The notes below the pieces were generated by a model, which was not told where the DNA came from, searched no databases, and worked only from the letters and a program-made list of their open reading frames with translations. 64,000 nucleotides of DNA from Massospora cicadina (lineage: Eukaryota; Entomophthoromycota; Entomophthoromycetes; Entomophthorales; Entomophthoraceae). Shown one piece after another: positions 55,025 to 64,000 of this stretch. Position numbers and translations under genes: made by a program. The stretch is taken from positions 81,741 through 145,740 of the forward strand of contig JAKSZP010000205.1 in assembly GCA_022478985.1 (NCBI GenBank). The letters run 5' to 3'. The stretch's first letter is position 1, and every line of letters starts with the position of its first letter.

Positions 55025-57066
55025 TCAAGGTGAGAATCCTATTGGTATTATCGCTTTTCTTCTTTTCATCTTCTTCTCTCTTAAAACAACGATCCTCAAT
55101 ATGGAAATAGTGATGACAGTAGTTACACTGGATCGCCCTAATGTTCTCAGGCATGGCGTAGACTTTGGGGCGACTAGGTCTAGGAGACTCATAAACTCGG
55201 TGTTCTCAGAGAATTGAGGGGGCAATTCCAATAAGACCTCCTTAATATCCATAATACTTCTGAAATTCTTTTTGATACTGATAAGATAAATTTGCATTTG
55301 AGTCCTGGAAGTAAAAGCTGACAGAACTGCGGTAATTTCATCATAAAAGTTTAACTGACCACAGGCTACTAGAGTTTGAGCTTCCTGATAGAACTGATGA
55401 GCAAAGTCCTTGATATTCATTTTGGTGGGGCTGTATACCCATAAAAGCCTGCTTTTGCGAGGATAAGGTTTGCTCACTCCCAAATTCTTTGATCAACGCT
55501 TCTTTGACCTGAGTTCAAGTAGAGCAAGTCATTAAGTGGGGAACCATAATATCCTGAGCCAATTGAGTAAGGCAATTAGGCAAGTAATTCATCTTTTGGT
55601 GATCCGTGGCCTCACTTAATGCCTTTTCATAAAGATAGAGAAAGGAGATAATGCTGCCTTCCCCTGGGGAGTATTTGTCCTTGAATACTGGCTTGAAACT
55701 CATGGGAGCATTGGTGGTCAAAACATGCACTCCAGATTGTTCAGATTGAGTATAAACATAAGAAGTGGAATCTGAAACTTGAGAAGAAAATTGAGAATAA
55801 GGATTAACAGCTTCAGTACGAATTTCAATAATCTAACGATTCAGATCAGCATGCCCTACTTTCTCATCTATTCGGCGAAATAATTCAAAAATCTGTTCCT
55901 GCTGTGCATTGTACTTGAGTTTCAGAGGCTTAATTTTTGCTTGTAGCCGTTCCCCTTTTGATTCACAAGCATGTAATAAGATATCAGTGTCCTTGGCCCA
56001 TTTTCCCAGATTGATCAATCCATCAGATGATGACTGCAGTGACAAAAGGGGTTCGATTGGTACCCCCTTGGGGGTCAAATTACACCCTTTGGCCAATTAA
56101 GGGAATTGTTCACGCAAGTGGTTCATCATGTTCAAGAGAGAGTCAATTTTCTGGTAAGATCCTGAGTGGCCATTGGCACCTGGAGGTCCCCAAGGTCCAT
56201 CTGCGCCTGGGGGTCCTTAGGGACCTACACTCACTGGGGGTCCACAAGGCCCATCAGCTCCAGGAGGCCCACGAGGTTCTTCAACCCCAGGAGGACCCAT
56301 ATTTCCAGAGGTTTTCTCTACTTCATTAACCTTGAACTGAATTCCTGAGTACAATTGTTCCAATTGAAAGAGACGGGTTCTAATTTCCTCCTCCAATGAT
56401 TGGCTATGCTCAGAGAGTTGGGAAATACCCTCTCTACATTCTTTCTGTATCTCCTGAACTTTCTTAGGAAACTGTACATCAACAAAATTTGACATCCCAT
56501 AATTGAGCTGAATGAGCAGCTGATGTACTTCATTGAGGAAGGCTCAATTATTAATGATATCATCACAATTATCTTGGCTAAACTCAGAAACTGACAAGAA
56601 AAATTCAGAAATATAATTATTCAAGGATTGGAGTCCTTCTAGTAAATTGAGCATCCCTTGATGGTGTATTCCAACTACAGGTAGTAAATGGTATAAGGTA
56701 GGATGTACAAGTTGGTGCAAATATTGCTTGGGGCCAATTCCTGGCATTTGAGAGTTTTGCAGCTCTTCTTGCAATATAGAAGGTACTGCATTAGATTGAG
56801 ATCAGGTAGAACGGATTCCAGGGATTAAGGCCCCTTCAAGCAATTGATTATATTATGTTTAAAGCCTCAAGCGGAATTTGAAAGTCGGAGGTAAAACTTA
56901 AGTCAGGACCATAAAATTCCAAGTTAGCCCGAAGCTCCAACGTGGAGGGTAATCTTGGGATTTGGGCTCCAGTTGAATGGACCCATCGTAAAATACTGCC
57001 TTGCTCTTGGTCTTGAGCCTCTTCAGGCGAAAAATGAGAATCCATAATAGTGATAGACGTTGTCAC
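55025..57066 (-). pseudogene. G2 Gag with collagen-like Gly-X-Y segment and CCHC knuckle
   Basis: The start is probably Met at 57066 or at 57042 (MDSHFSPEEAQDQEQG). Segments in order: an N-terminal part to 56848; GPKQYLHQLVHPTLYHLLPV at 56774-56544; a coiled-coil-like, Glu/Gln-rich part at 56495-56310 (SEHSQSLEEEIRTRLFQLEQ); a Gly-X-Y segment GPPGVEEPRGPPGADGPCGP at about 56310-56160; a second coiled-coil part at 56096-55833; capsid at 55730-55300; and a CCHC knuckle CNYCHHYFHIEDRC at about 55135-55095. Coiled coils flanking a collagen-like stretch are unusual for Gag. At least five frameshifts are present. Confidence 0.65.
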
Positions 57067-57085
57067 TGGTGCGTAACTCAGAGTG

Positions 57086-57103
57086 CCCCTGTAGTGGGCA
57101 CCA
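57086..57103 (-). promoter_or_regulatory. Primer-binding site of G2
   Basis: TGGTGCCCACTACAGGGG on the - strand, one base after the 5' LTR. It would pair with a tRNA ending in CCCCTGTAGTGGGCACCA. The tRNA is not identified. Confidence 0.7.
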
Positions 57104-57104
57104 G

Positions 57105-57444
57105 TCTGGAAGTTTTAAATTACACTTCCGATGGGGCAGGTTATATCTCAAAGTTACACTGGGCGGATTCTCCAAAAAGGTGATAAAATAAACAAGAAAA
57201 TACAGGTTAAAACTCGACCTAATTTTTATTTTTTAAAAGAGGAAATATTTATAAGTTTTTTTACAGTTCATAATCTATCAGAGTGAATTAATCTCTGCAT
57301 AATTGAATCTTCAATCAATTGAATGGGAACATATTGATCATTAAACTTGATAGATTGCGATAGAATGCTTGCTCCTTCTGATGATGTCAGGAGTATTGAT
57401 GAAGTGATTTTTTGGAGATATGAGAATTTGGTGAAATCCTGACA
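57105..57444 (-). repeat. 5' LTR of G2
   Basis: 340 bp, pairs with 51093-51433. It has TGTCAGGATTTC at its start, CTTCCAGA at its end, and the frame GASILSQSIKFNDQYVPIQL then IEDSIMQRLIHSDRL. Confidence 0.85.
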
Positions 57445-57449
57445 ATAAA
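57445..57449. repeat. Target-site duplication of G2, ATAAA (right copy)
   Basis: See 51088-51092. Confidence 0.75.
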
Positions 57450-57624
57450 CTAGGGGTTTCTCCGAAAAGTGAGGAGACAATTCTAACAAGACCTTCTTGA
57501 TATCTAATATACTTCTGAAATTTTTCTTTATGCTAAGAAGTTATATTTGCAACTGAATCCTGGAAGTAAAAGTAGACATAGTGGCAGTAATTGCATCATC
57601 CAAATTCAACTGACCACAGGTTAC

Positions 57625-57640
57625 CAAAGTTTAGCTTCCC
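57625..57640. repeat. Target-site duplication of mini-retroposon 4 (left copy)
   Basis: CAAAGTTTAGCTTCCC is repeated exactly at 57690-57705. Confidence 0.85.
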
Positions 57641-57689
57641 TTTTTTTAGTACTAGATGGTCCCAACCTGAGGGGGGGATTCATCGATGT
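57641..57689 (-). mobile_element. Mini-retroposon copy 4, 49 bp, the longest
   Basis: On the - strand it starts ACATCGATGAATCCCCCCCT, continues CAGGTTGGGACC, and ends with the shared ATCTAGTACT plus seven A. A perfect 16 bp duplication flanks it. G2 at about 55365-55385 has the same Gag region without the insert. The extra 5' bases give the only view of the upstream part of the source RNA. Confidence 0.85.
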
Positions 57690-58997
57690 CAAAGTTTAGC
57701 TTCCCATTAAACTGATGAGCAAAATCTTTTGATTGATTCATTCTGGAGAGGCTGTATACCCATAAAAGCCTGTTTTTGAGAATATAAGGTTTGCTCACTT
57801 CTGAATTCTTTGATTAACATCTCTTTGACTGCGACCAAGTAGTGAAAGTCATTAAGTGGGGTACTATGATATCTGGGACAATTGATTGAGACAATTAAGA
57901 AAACTAATTCATTTTCTGATGATCTGTGGCCTCACTCAGAGAATTATCATATAGATAGAGAGAAGAGATAACGCTGTCTTCAGCCAGGAGAGTTTTTGTC
58001 TTTAAATACTGGTTTGAAACTTATTGAAGCATTGGCCATCAAAACATGTACCCCAGGATGTTCAGATTGAGTAGAGACATAACAGTTGGAATCAGAAGCT
58101 TGCAAAGAAAAGGGATGATAGGGGCTGACAGTCTCAGTATGAATTTCAACAATACATTAATTCATATCAACATGCCCCACTTTTTCATCCACCAGATGAG
58201 ATATTTCATAAATTTTCTCCTGCTGAGAATTGTACTTAAATTCTAATGGTTCATTTTTGGCTTGGAGCATCTTGACTTTTGATTCATAGGTTTGAAACAG
58301 GATATTGGTGCCCTTCGCCCATTTACCCAGATTACTTATTTCATCAGAGAGATACTGAAGTGACAGGAGGGGATCAATCGTTACCCCTTCTGGGGTTAAG
58401 TTACATTCCTTGGCCACTTTGTAGATTGGTCACATAAGCGGTCCATCATGCTCAATAGGGAGTCAATTTTTTGAAAGGATCCTGAATACCCATCAGCGCC
58501 CAGGGGCCCCAGAGGTCCATCTGCACCTGGCAGTCTGCGGGGCCCTTCAACACCGGGGGTCCTTGGGGCCATCAACATCAGGAGGTCCACATGGACCTAA
58601 GCCCCCAGGTGGACCACAGGTAATTCAGCCCCTGGAGGACCCATAGTGCCAGTAGTTTTCTCTACTTCAATGACTAGGGATTTAATTTCCGAGTACAATT
58701 GCTCCAATTGAGAAAGATGATTTCTGATTTCTTCTTCCATTGCTTGACTATGCTCAGAAAAGTGATTCAGTTCCCACTTACCATTCTTTCTGAATTTCCC
58801 AGACTCGTTGTGGAAACTGTAATCCAACAAAGCTAGACATCCCACGATTAAGCTGAATAAGCTGTTGATGTACTTCAGTTAAAAAGGTCCAATTATTTAA
58901 GATGGCATACCAATTATCTCTGTTAAATTTAGAGGCATATTTGAAAAAACTTGGTAATATAATTATTCAAGGACCAAAGTCCTTTTAGTAAATTGAG

Positions 58998-59002
58998 CAT
59001 TC
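58998..59002. repeat. Target duplication of solo LTR S2 (CATTC, left)
   Basis: CATTC here and TATCC at 59855-59859. The empty site in G2 reads CATCC, so each copy differs from the original by one C/T transition. Confidence 0.55.
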
Positions 59003-59854
59003 TGTAAGGAGAGTGTCTATAACTCTCCTGTTCCCAGTGTGGCAGTGTGCGGTTCACCAGGCCAACGCCAGGGAACTAGCCGTTAGGGCCAACATGATTA
59101 GAGATCAGCAGAAGGTGCTGGAGCAATAACCACTTAGGCATACAATGGTGAATTTTATAATAAAAACCCATATAAGGCGACGCGGTGCACATATCTGATG
59201 GGGTTAAGCAACCCAGGTTGGAGGGATCCTGGGCGGACAAATGATGCATGAGGGGAGAGCTGCATGGTACTTGCAAAAGCAAGTGTAACAGAGCGCTAGA
59301 CCTCCTTGAAGAGGTTTGTGCACAGGAGCATTCAGAATATCATAAAATTAAATTAACTTAAAACGGGGTATAGGTTTATTTAGAGTCAACTAACAAGGAC
59401 TGTTGGTCAGGGAAAACATATTTAAACTTGACCGGGTAAATAGGGTTAATGCTGCAGTGGGCCTAAGCAAAGACTCACCAATAAGGTGACACTGCCGTCA
59501 AAATTGGTTGAATAGGCCGAAACTGACTTCACTTGAGTTATCAATTGAAGTTGAATCTGGCCTGAGCGCATTATTTCAAAAATGAAACAGGTTTCAAAAA
59601 CCAGATCCTCAATAAACTGAATCAAACTGTCTGCATTCATTTGATATATCATCCATTTTAATGCCTGGCTTGTCATCAGGGGCTGGGCATTTGGTGCACC
59701 ACTGGTCCCAACCTGGGAATATTTTGCCCGAACCCAGCGTTGGTCCAGGGTGTTTCTCAGGTCAGGAAGGGCCTGCAACTTCACCCTCTGGGCTCCTGGC
59801 GCCCAGCCTTGTCTTTGGGGTTGACCCCCACTATTATGTCATGTTCTCGTGACA
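59003..59854 (-). repeat. Solo LTR (family S) in the Gag of G1
   Basis: On the - strand it runs from TGTCACGAGAACATGACA to ACACTCTCCTTACA, 852 bp. It matches the solo LTR at 42814-43697 at both ends and over the readable stretch KLQALPDLRNTLDQRWVRAK then YSQVG. The aligned G2 sequence lacks it, so the boundaries are well defined. Its start has two adjacent short inverted repeats (TATGTCA/TGACATA and GGGGT/ACCCC). The 112-codon frame at 59784-59446 lies wholly inside it. Confidence 0.7.
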
Positions 59855-60288
59855 TATCCCTTGATGATGCATTCTCACAACTGGTAGTAGATGGTATAGG
59901 GTAGGTGTACTAGCTGATGTAACTATTGCTTAGTGCTAATTCCTGGCATTTGGGAGGTTTTCAATACTTCTTTATAAGATAGAGGGTACATCATTAGAAC
60001 GAGATTGGGTGAAATGGATTCCAGGAATTGAGGCTCCCTCAATATTTGATTAATAATATTTCATGAAGCTTAGGAGGGATTTGAAAATTCGCAGTAAAAC
60101 TTATATTAGGATTATAAAACTCCAAATTGGCACAGAATTCCAAAGTGGATAGTACTCTTGGGATTTTGGTTCTAGATTAACGGACCCAACATAAAATACT
60201 GCCTTGCTCATGGTCTTGAGCTTTTTCAGGAGAAAATTGAGAATCCATAATATTGACAGACGTGTTCATGGTGCATAACTCAGAGTAA

Positions 60289-60306
60289 CCCCTGTAGTGA
60301 GAACCA
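60289..60306 (-). promoter_or_regulatory. Primer-binding site of G1
   Basis: TGGTTCTCACTACAGGGG on the - strand, one base after the 5' LTR. It differs from the G2 site by two substitutions. Confidence 0.65.
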
Positions 60307-60307
60307 C

Positions 60308-60651
60308 TCTGGAAGTTTTGAATTACTCTTCCAATGGGTCATATTTTCTCTCAAAGTTACTTTGAGTGGATTCTCCAAAGAGTGATAAATCAAGTAAAAA
60401 TACAGACTATAATTCGACTTAATCTTTATTATTGAAAGGATGGGGTTTTGTATAGATTTATATTTGGTTTATAATCTATCAGTGCTAATTAATCGCTGAG
60501 CAATTGAATCATCAATCAATTGATCAAGATGAAGTTGATTGTTCTTATTAACGTTGATAGATTGAGATAAATTAAGCTCTCCTTCCAATGAAGCGGGGGG
60601 AACAATGGAGTAGAATCTCCAGATTTAAGAAGATTTTGCGAAATCTCAACA
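60308..60651 (-). repeat. 5' LTR of G1
   Basis: 344 bp, TGTTGAGATTTCG at the start and CTTCCAGA at the end. It has the conserved frame GELNLSQSINVNKNNQLHLD then QLIDDSIAQRLIS. Confidence 0.75.
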
Positions 60652-60656
60652 ACAGC

Positions 60657-61380
60657 TATTATATAAAGTTTCACATATGTCTTTAATATCACTGTCATGA
60701 CCCCTGAAAGGTACGTAAAGTTCATATGCAAAGGCAATACTTTTAAAACAAGAGTCTAGGTTATCTCCACTACCTTTCTTTTGCCATTTAGTATTTAAAA
60801 CAAATGTGGCATTTCCTGTCACTTTGAACTCTCGCAACTCACCATGGAGTCTTGATAAAAAATGAGGACATTGATTTTTTGAAAGATGAATGCTAAGATT
60901 ATAAGCTTACCACTGAAACATCACCTCTTTGGGTCAGGCAATGAAGGGCAAAATGTTCCAATCGTTCCAAAGTCTGGTTCATTTTAAACGTCTAACCCTA
61001 TTTACAGACATTTTCTAGCTGAGTCTCAATGTACTATTTTTTGTTTGATATGTGGCTCCAATCACCCGACCACAACACTGATGAATAAGCCCAATTACAT
61101 TATGAAAGATCCTGGGACTCTTAGAAAACCAGACCCATTCCATATAAACCCTCACTGTCATACACTTGGTCCTTTTCTGATCATGGTCTAATATCATAAT
61201 GAGTGAAATCTCCTCCACAAAACAGCATCTTCACCTCTGGGACTTTCTAGAGAACATTTAACATCTCTTGGAAACGGCTTTGAAACCACATGGGTCATAG
61301 GCTCAAATTCTCCTTGAACACCACTGGAATCAGAGACTCCTAATCCTAAAGTGGGTATGTGCGTGGGTTTATTACGCTTT
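60657..61380 (-). pseudogene. LINE E: endonuclease end and linker before RT
   Basis: On the - strand near 61270-61200 the sequence reads FQSRFQEMLNVL then VKMLFCGGDFTHY, like the F...L......V...GDFN block of LINE endonucleases. At 60837-60657 an open frame reads REFKVTGNATFVLNTKWQKK then SIAFAYELYVPFRGHDSDIK and DICETLYNS. This resembles the linker between endonuclease and RT, where G...F...KW...GE..S..F and I......YY..L recur. The RT that should follow is missing at the G1 boundary. The orientation is opposite to LINE D. Confidence 0.4.
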
Positions 61381-62582
61381 TCTGAACAGAAGGGCGGCCC
61401 CTGGGCTTAGACCCGCCTCCATAAGATTATTCATAATGAACAAGTTATTGTTACCAGACACCAAATGAATATACATCCCAACAACCCAAGAGCTTCAATC
61501 TCATCCCCACTCCATTCAGATCAAACCTAAGAGGCCCTAAGATGATGTTTGTCATCCAGTACTATAATCAATTGTATCCAACACTCTGTGTTTAGTACTT
61601 TACTGCTCATTCTAAGATAGGGGACCAAATCATCCCAGACTTCCAACATAAGAGTTTTCCAAGCTGTGCTCAGCCCATTGGTTCTCATCCCCATTTCTTC
61701 AAATGTTGGGTATCACCCCATTTTGTCCTAGGTCTGCGCACTTTTTTAGGCTCAACCATGGAAGGGATACTCAGTCAAAGAATTATTGTTCTAATAGTCC
61801 TTACCTGGATGCAATTCTATCTTTAGATCCAAGATTATGTATTAAAATATGGACGTTCCAAGAAAATCAGGCTTTAAGTGTGTGTACTTTGGCATCCACA
61901 GAAGCAGCAACAGAAAACAAGATACCGTCTTATCAGTGATATGTGAGTGTTACTTATTGTAAAGATTTAATGTGATATTTAAGAAAAATTGTGGGGTTAG
62001 TAGTTCTAATTTATCTACTGTAAATAACCCACTTGGCATCCTTCAGAGTTACCAATTTGGTATTACACCCATAACAACTAGTAAAATCATCTGGACCTTC
62101 CATAAGTCCATTTTATTATTGCATAAGACGTGACCTTAGATAAGATAAAGTGAAATTAGAGATCTTTTGGGTTAAGTTTTCTAGGATAGTTATAAAATTT
62201 TTTTGACCGCTTTATTAATAAAATGTTGGGATTTAGACAAGGGACTTAATGCGGAAGGCTTATAATTTCCAAGTGCATAGGTGATCCAGTGCTATAATTG
62301 AGGGGTCTCACTAGATATTTTAATATTAAAAGAAATCTAAACCTGGGCTGACATTATATATGTTACAGATAAAACCAAAACAAAATATTTATACTTAATA
62401 AAATAAGATGAAACAAAACAAAATATAACATAACAACACTGAAACTAAATACTTAAATTAGGTAAGGTTTGAAGAACAAACCTACCATGGTGATTGGGGT
62501 GGAGGGTCATGAGTCTAAATTTGGGTTCAAATTATTTAGGTCTAACTATAGAAGAGGCTTATTAAAGCTATAAGCAAAGGCG
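61381..62582. other. No feature recognised
   Basis: It may include further decayed LINE E 5' sequence on the - strand up to about 61950. No motif could be read with confidence; the rest is AT-rich. Confidence 0.45.
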
Positions 62583-62954
62583 TTGGGTGTCATCATGATG
62601 TGTGGTTTGATGTATCTAAGGAAGTTTTTGAGCTCAATAATCCATGTCCTTGATAGCTCATATATTATGAAACAATTTGTACATCTTAAATATAGGTGTC
62701 AGAAAGTAGAGAAAAACTGGCAACAATTTTTAGGTGATTTATGTATGTGGAGAGAATGTCACTGGTTCATAAACATAGTTTGTAACAGCAAAATTGGCAT
62801 AAATCAATTTGGTGTTTTCATTATACGCTTCAACAGTAAAATAAGGGGCAATTCTGGTTTTTGTAGCCCATGCAAGTACTTAAAGACAGACCTCACTAAT
62901 GTTTTGCAAAGTGGGAAACAATTGAGTGAGGCCACTGAAGCTATGGCAAACTAG
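62583..62954 (+). pseudogene. Open frame of 123 codons, doubtful transposase fragment
   Basis: I do not recognise this frame with confidence. Its middle, HLKYRCQKVEKNWQQFLGDL then CMWRECHWFINIV, is faintly like the segment of Tc1/mariner-type transposases between the helix-turn-helix region and the first catalytic Asp (R...R..F...L.....VIFIDE). No Asp stands at the expected place and no later catalytic block is seen. It could equally be a chance frame; its length is above what is usual in this AT-rich sequence. No terminal inverted repeats were found. Confidence 0.18.
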
Positions 62955-64000
62955 TGTCATTTTTATAGGAGATTATGTTGAGCTTAGGGCCATGTTGTAT
63001 GGTTGGGAGAGAGGTGTCAAAATCAGAATAAAATAATAGGCTCAGGTCATAATGGACATCTGAGACAAAGATTGCTTGATTAATTACCTCATCAAATAGG
63101 GTCAAGGATTTTGTTTCATTTGTACTAGGGAGTTAGCATAAGGTTATGGTGGTGATGGGTGAATAGGGAGTTTAGTTGTTATGAGCACTAATCTAAGCCT
63201 GAATCTAATTTGGATTTAATTCAAGTTAGTAGGTGTAGCTAGATGATTTGGTGGGGGCTTATCTTCCACGCTGGCACAGCAAGCAATTGGGAGGTGTGGA
63301 AGAGGCAACGCGCCCCAATCAGATGTCGCTGGCATGGGATCAGAAATATTTTCAGTTATGGTAATAATGGCGGCATAATGGAAAGCTTTTAAGTGTGTAA
63401 CTCAACATAAGTGTTAGATATGTTGACTGTAGGTGACGCAAGCAGTAAAAGAAGTACTCTGGCGCCACACCAATGCATGCATGTGAGAAGATTTGTTGGG
63501 CAATTTAAGACTGTGTGGGTTGATATTGGCAGTTGTGCGAGGGACAGAAATTCACAATATACCAGAGGAAATGAGAAGATATGGTTGGCCTGAGCCCCAT
63601 AGGCTAAATTCCTGCGTAAACTCCTAATATAAAATTTGCGGTAAGAGGTGAATAAAGAGTTTTGCAAGTAATCCCTCCATTGTGGCTTCATTGGGAGTGG
63701 TGAGTAGGATAATGGGGTATTAATTATTTTTATAAAAAAGGAGTCTTTGCGGCGCAGTGGTGTCCTACTTATTTAGAAGCGTTTATTATAAATACCCCCC
63801 AAAAAATTCAATAAAGGCAGCTGGAGCAAAGGAAACAATGACATGCTCAAGTATTTCGTAATACCATATAAAAATAAAGCCCATATACTATTCAAAGGCA
63901 AGTTTTTGATTGTAGACCAAGGGAGGGAGAGTGGAGGAAAGAAAATTGATTGGATGCACGAAAGGGGAAGAAATAAGTCCCTTGAAGGCGCAAAGTCAGC
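62955..64000. other. No feature recognised
   Basis: A - strand frame of 100 codons at 63691-63389 overlaps a + strand frame of 60 codons. Neither matches anything I know. Confidence 0.45.

Larger units (their letters stand above)
51093..57444 (-). mobile_element. Element G2: complete Ty3/gypsy retrotransposon inside the Gag of G1
   Basis: 6352 bp with LTRs of 341 and 340 bp, ATAAA duplication, primer-binding site, polypurine tract and all Ty3 domains in order on the - strand. It is the least decayed Ty3 element of the window, but the LTRs still differ at many positions and every gene is frameshifted. Family features are a collagen-like Gag segment, a CCHC knuckle and an integrase ending in GPY/F without a chromodomain. 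Confidence 0.85.
57450..60265 (-). pseudogene. G1 Gag (right of G2), interrupted by a solo LTR and a mini-retroposon
   Basis: It aligns with G2 Gag throughout. The N-terminal part is near 60255-60000. A coiled-coil part lies at 58845-58597 (EHSQAMEEEIRNHLSQLEQL then YSEIKSLVIEVEKTTGTMGP). The Gly-X-Y part at about 58660-58480 includes GVEGPRRLPGADGPLGPLGA. A second coiled-coil part is at 58417-58157, and capsid remains lie at 58050-57710. It is broken by the mini-retroposon at 57641-57689 and by the solo LTR at 59003-59854; G2 lacks both. Confidence 0.65.
46997..60651 (-). mobile_element. Element G1: Ty3/gypsy retrotransposon carrying nested G2
   Basis: The two outer LTRs (60651-60308 and 47339-46997) share private variants such as CTCTCAAAGTAACTTTG, not found in the G2 LTRs. 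Removing G2 (51093-57444 plus one duplication), the solo LTR and the mini-retroposon leaves close to 6.37 kb, almost the length of G2 (6.35 kb). So G1 is a full-length member of the same family. Order on the - strand: LTR, primer site, Gag with collagen-like segment, protease, RT, RNase H, integrase, polypurine tract, LTR. All frames are broken. Confidence 0.75.

Noticed and set aside
59003..59854. A DNA transposon or Helitron insertion in G1.
   Set aside because: The ends are TG...CA, a 5 bp duplication (CATTC/TATCC from CATCC) is present, and there is no CTRR end or terminal inverted repeat typical of other classes. A solo LTR fits better.
46967..61380. A twin-primed (5' inverted) LINE split by G1.
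   Set aside because: Twin priming puts the inverted 5' segment upstream of a sense 3' segment. Here the RT part is at the left on + and the endonuclease part at the right on -, the wrong order for either orientation.
63389..63691. A 100-codon - strand frame as a gene.
   Set aside because: There are no recognisable domains. It overlaps a + strand frame and has no homologous copy in the window. It was left unassigned.

Overview
This window is eukaryotic, AT-rich, intron-poor in appearance, and made almost entirely of decayed transposable elements nested inside one another. No intact host gene, rRNA, true tRNA or CRISPR array was found. The families are Ty3/gypsy LTR elements, probable Ty1/copia remnants, L1/Tad-like non-LTR retrotransposons with CCHC motifs, and tRNA-derived SINEs. 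This mix suggests a fungus with a very large, repeat-bloated genome. An early-diverging lineage such as the Entomophthorales, or a rust, would fit; that is inference with low confidence.

Layout. 1-6.5 kb: a + strand Ty3 element (G0) with collagen-like Gag, protease, reverse transcriptase (RT), RNase H and integrase remnants. 6.5-20.7 kb: a - strand Ty3 element (H), split by a 2.95 kb LTR element (J, 6866-9816, itself carrying two SINEs) and by a 7.8 kb + strand Ty3 element (I, 12093-19882) with an AAATT duplication. 20.7-21.4 kb: a - strand fragment of a LINE ORF1. 21.4-25.4 kb: mostly unassigned AT-rich DNA with one SINE and one LTR-like block. 25.4-38 kb: a three-level LINE nest. LINE B (-) is interrupted by LINE A (+, 26707-33933), which is interrupted by a 1.9 kb ORF1-only element, LC1 (29042-30937). 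All three layers have recognisable target-site duplications. 38-41.2 kb: unassigned. 41.2-44 kb: a second LC element (LC2) carrying a solo LTR. 44.5-46 kb: a probable copia-type LTR and gag. 46.2-61.4 kb: LINE remnants flanking Ty3 element G1 (-, 46997-60651), which contains a complete related element G2 (-, 51093-57444, ATAAA duplication) and a solo LTR. 61.4-64 kb: unassigned apart from a doubtful transposase-like frame.

The most unusual signal is a set of four tiny insertions of about 23-49 bp at 9.59, 28.40, 35.04 and 57.64 kb. All share the same 3' end, GGGACCATCTAGTACT followed by seven A. They differ in how far they extend 5', and each is bounded by a 14-17 bp direct repeat. Three of the four lie in repeats that have a homologous copy in this window lacking the insert. 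They look like ultra-short, 5'-truncated retrotransposition products of one unknown RNA. Other notable observations are SINEs that share a 3' domain but have different tRNA-like heads, an ORF1-only element whose 3' tail resembles that of the full LINE, collagen-like Gly-X-Y stretches in Ty3 Gag, and a reading frame conserved inside the Ty3 LTRs.
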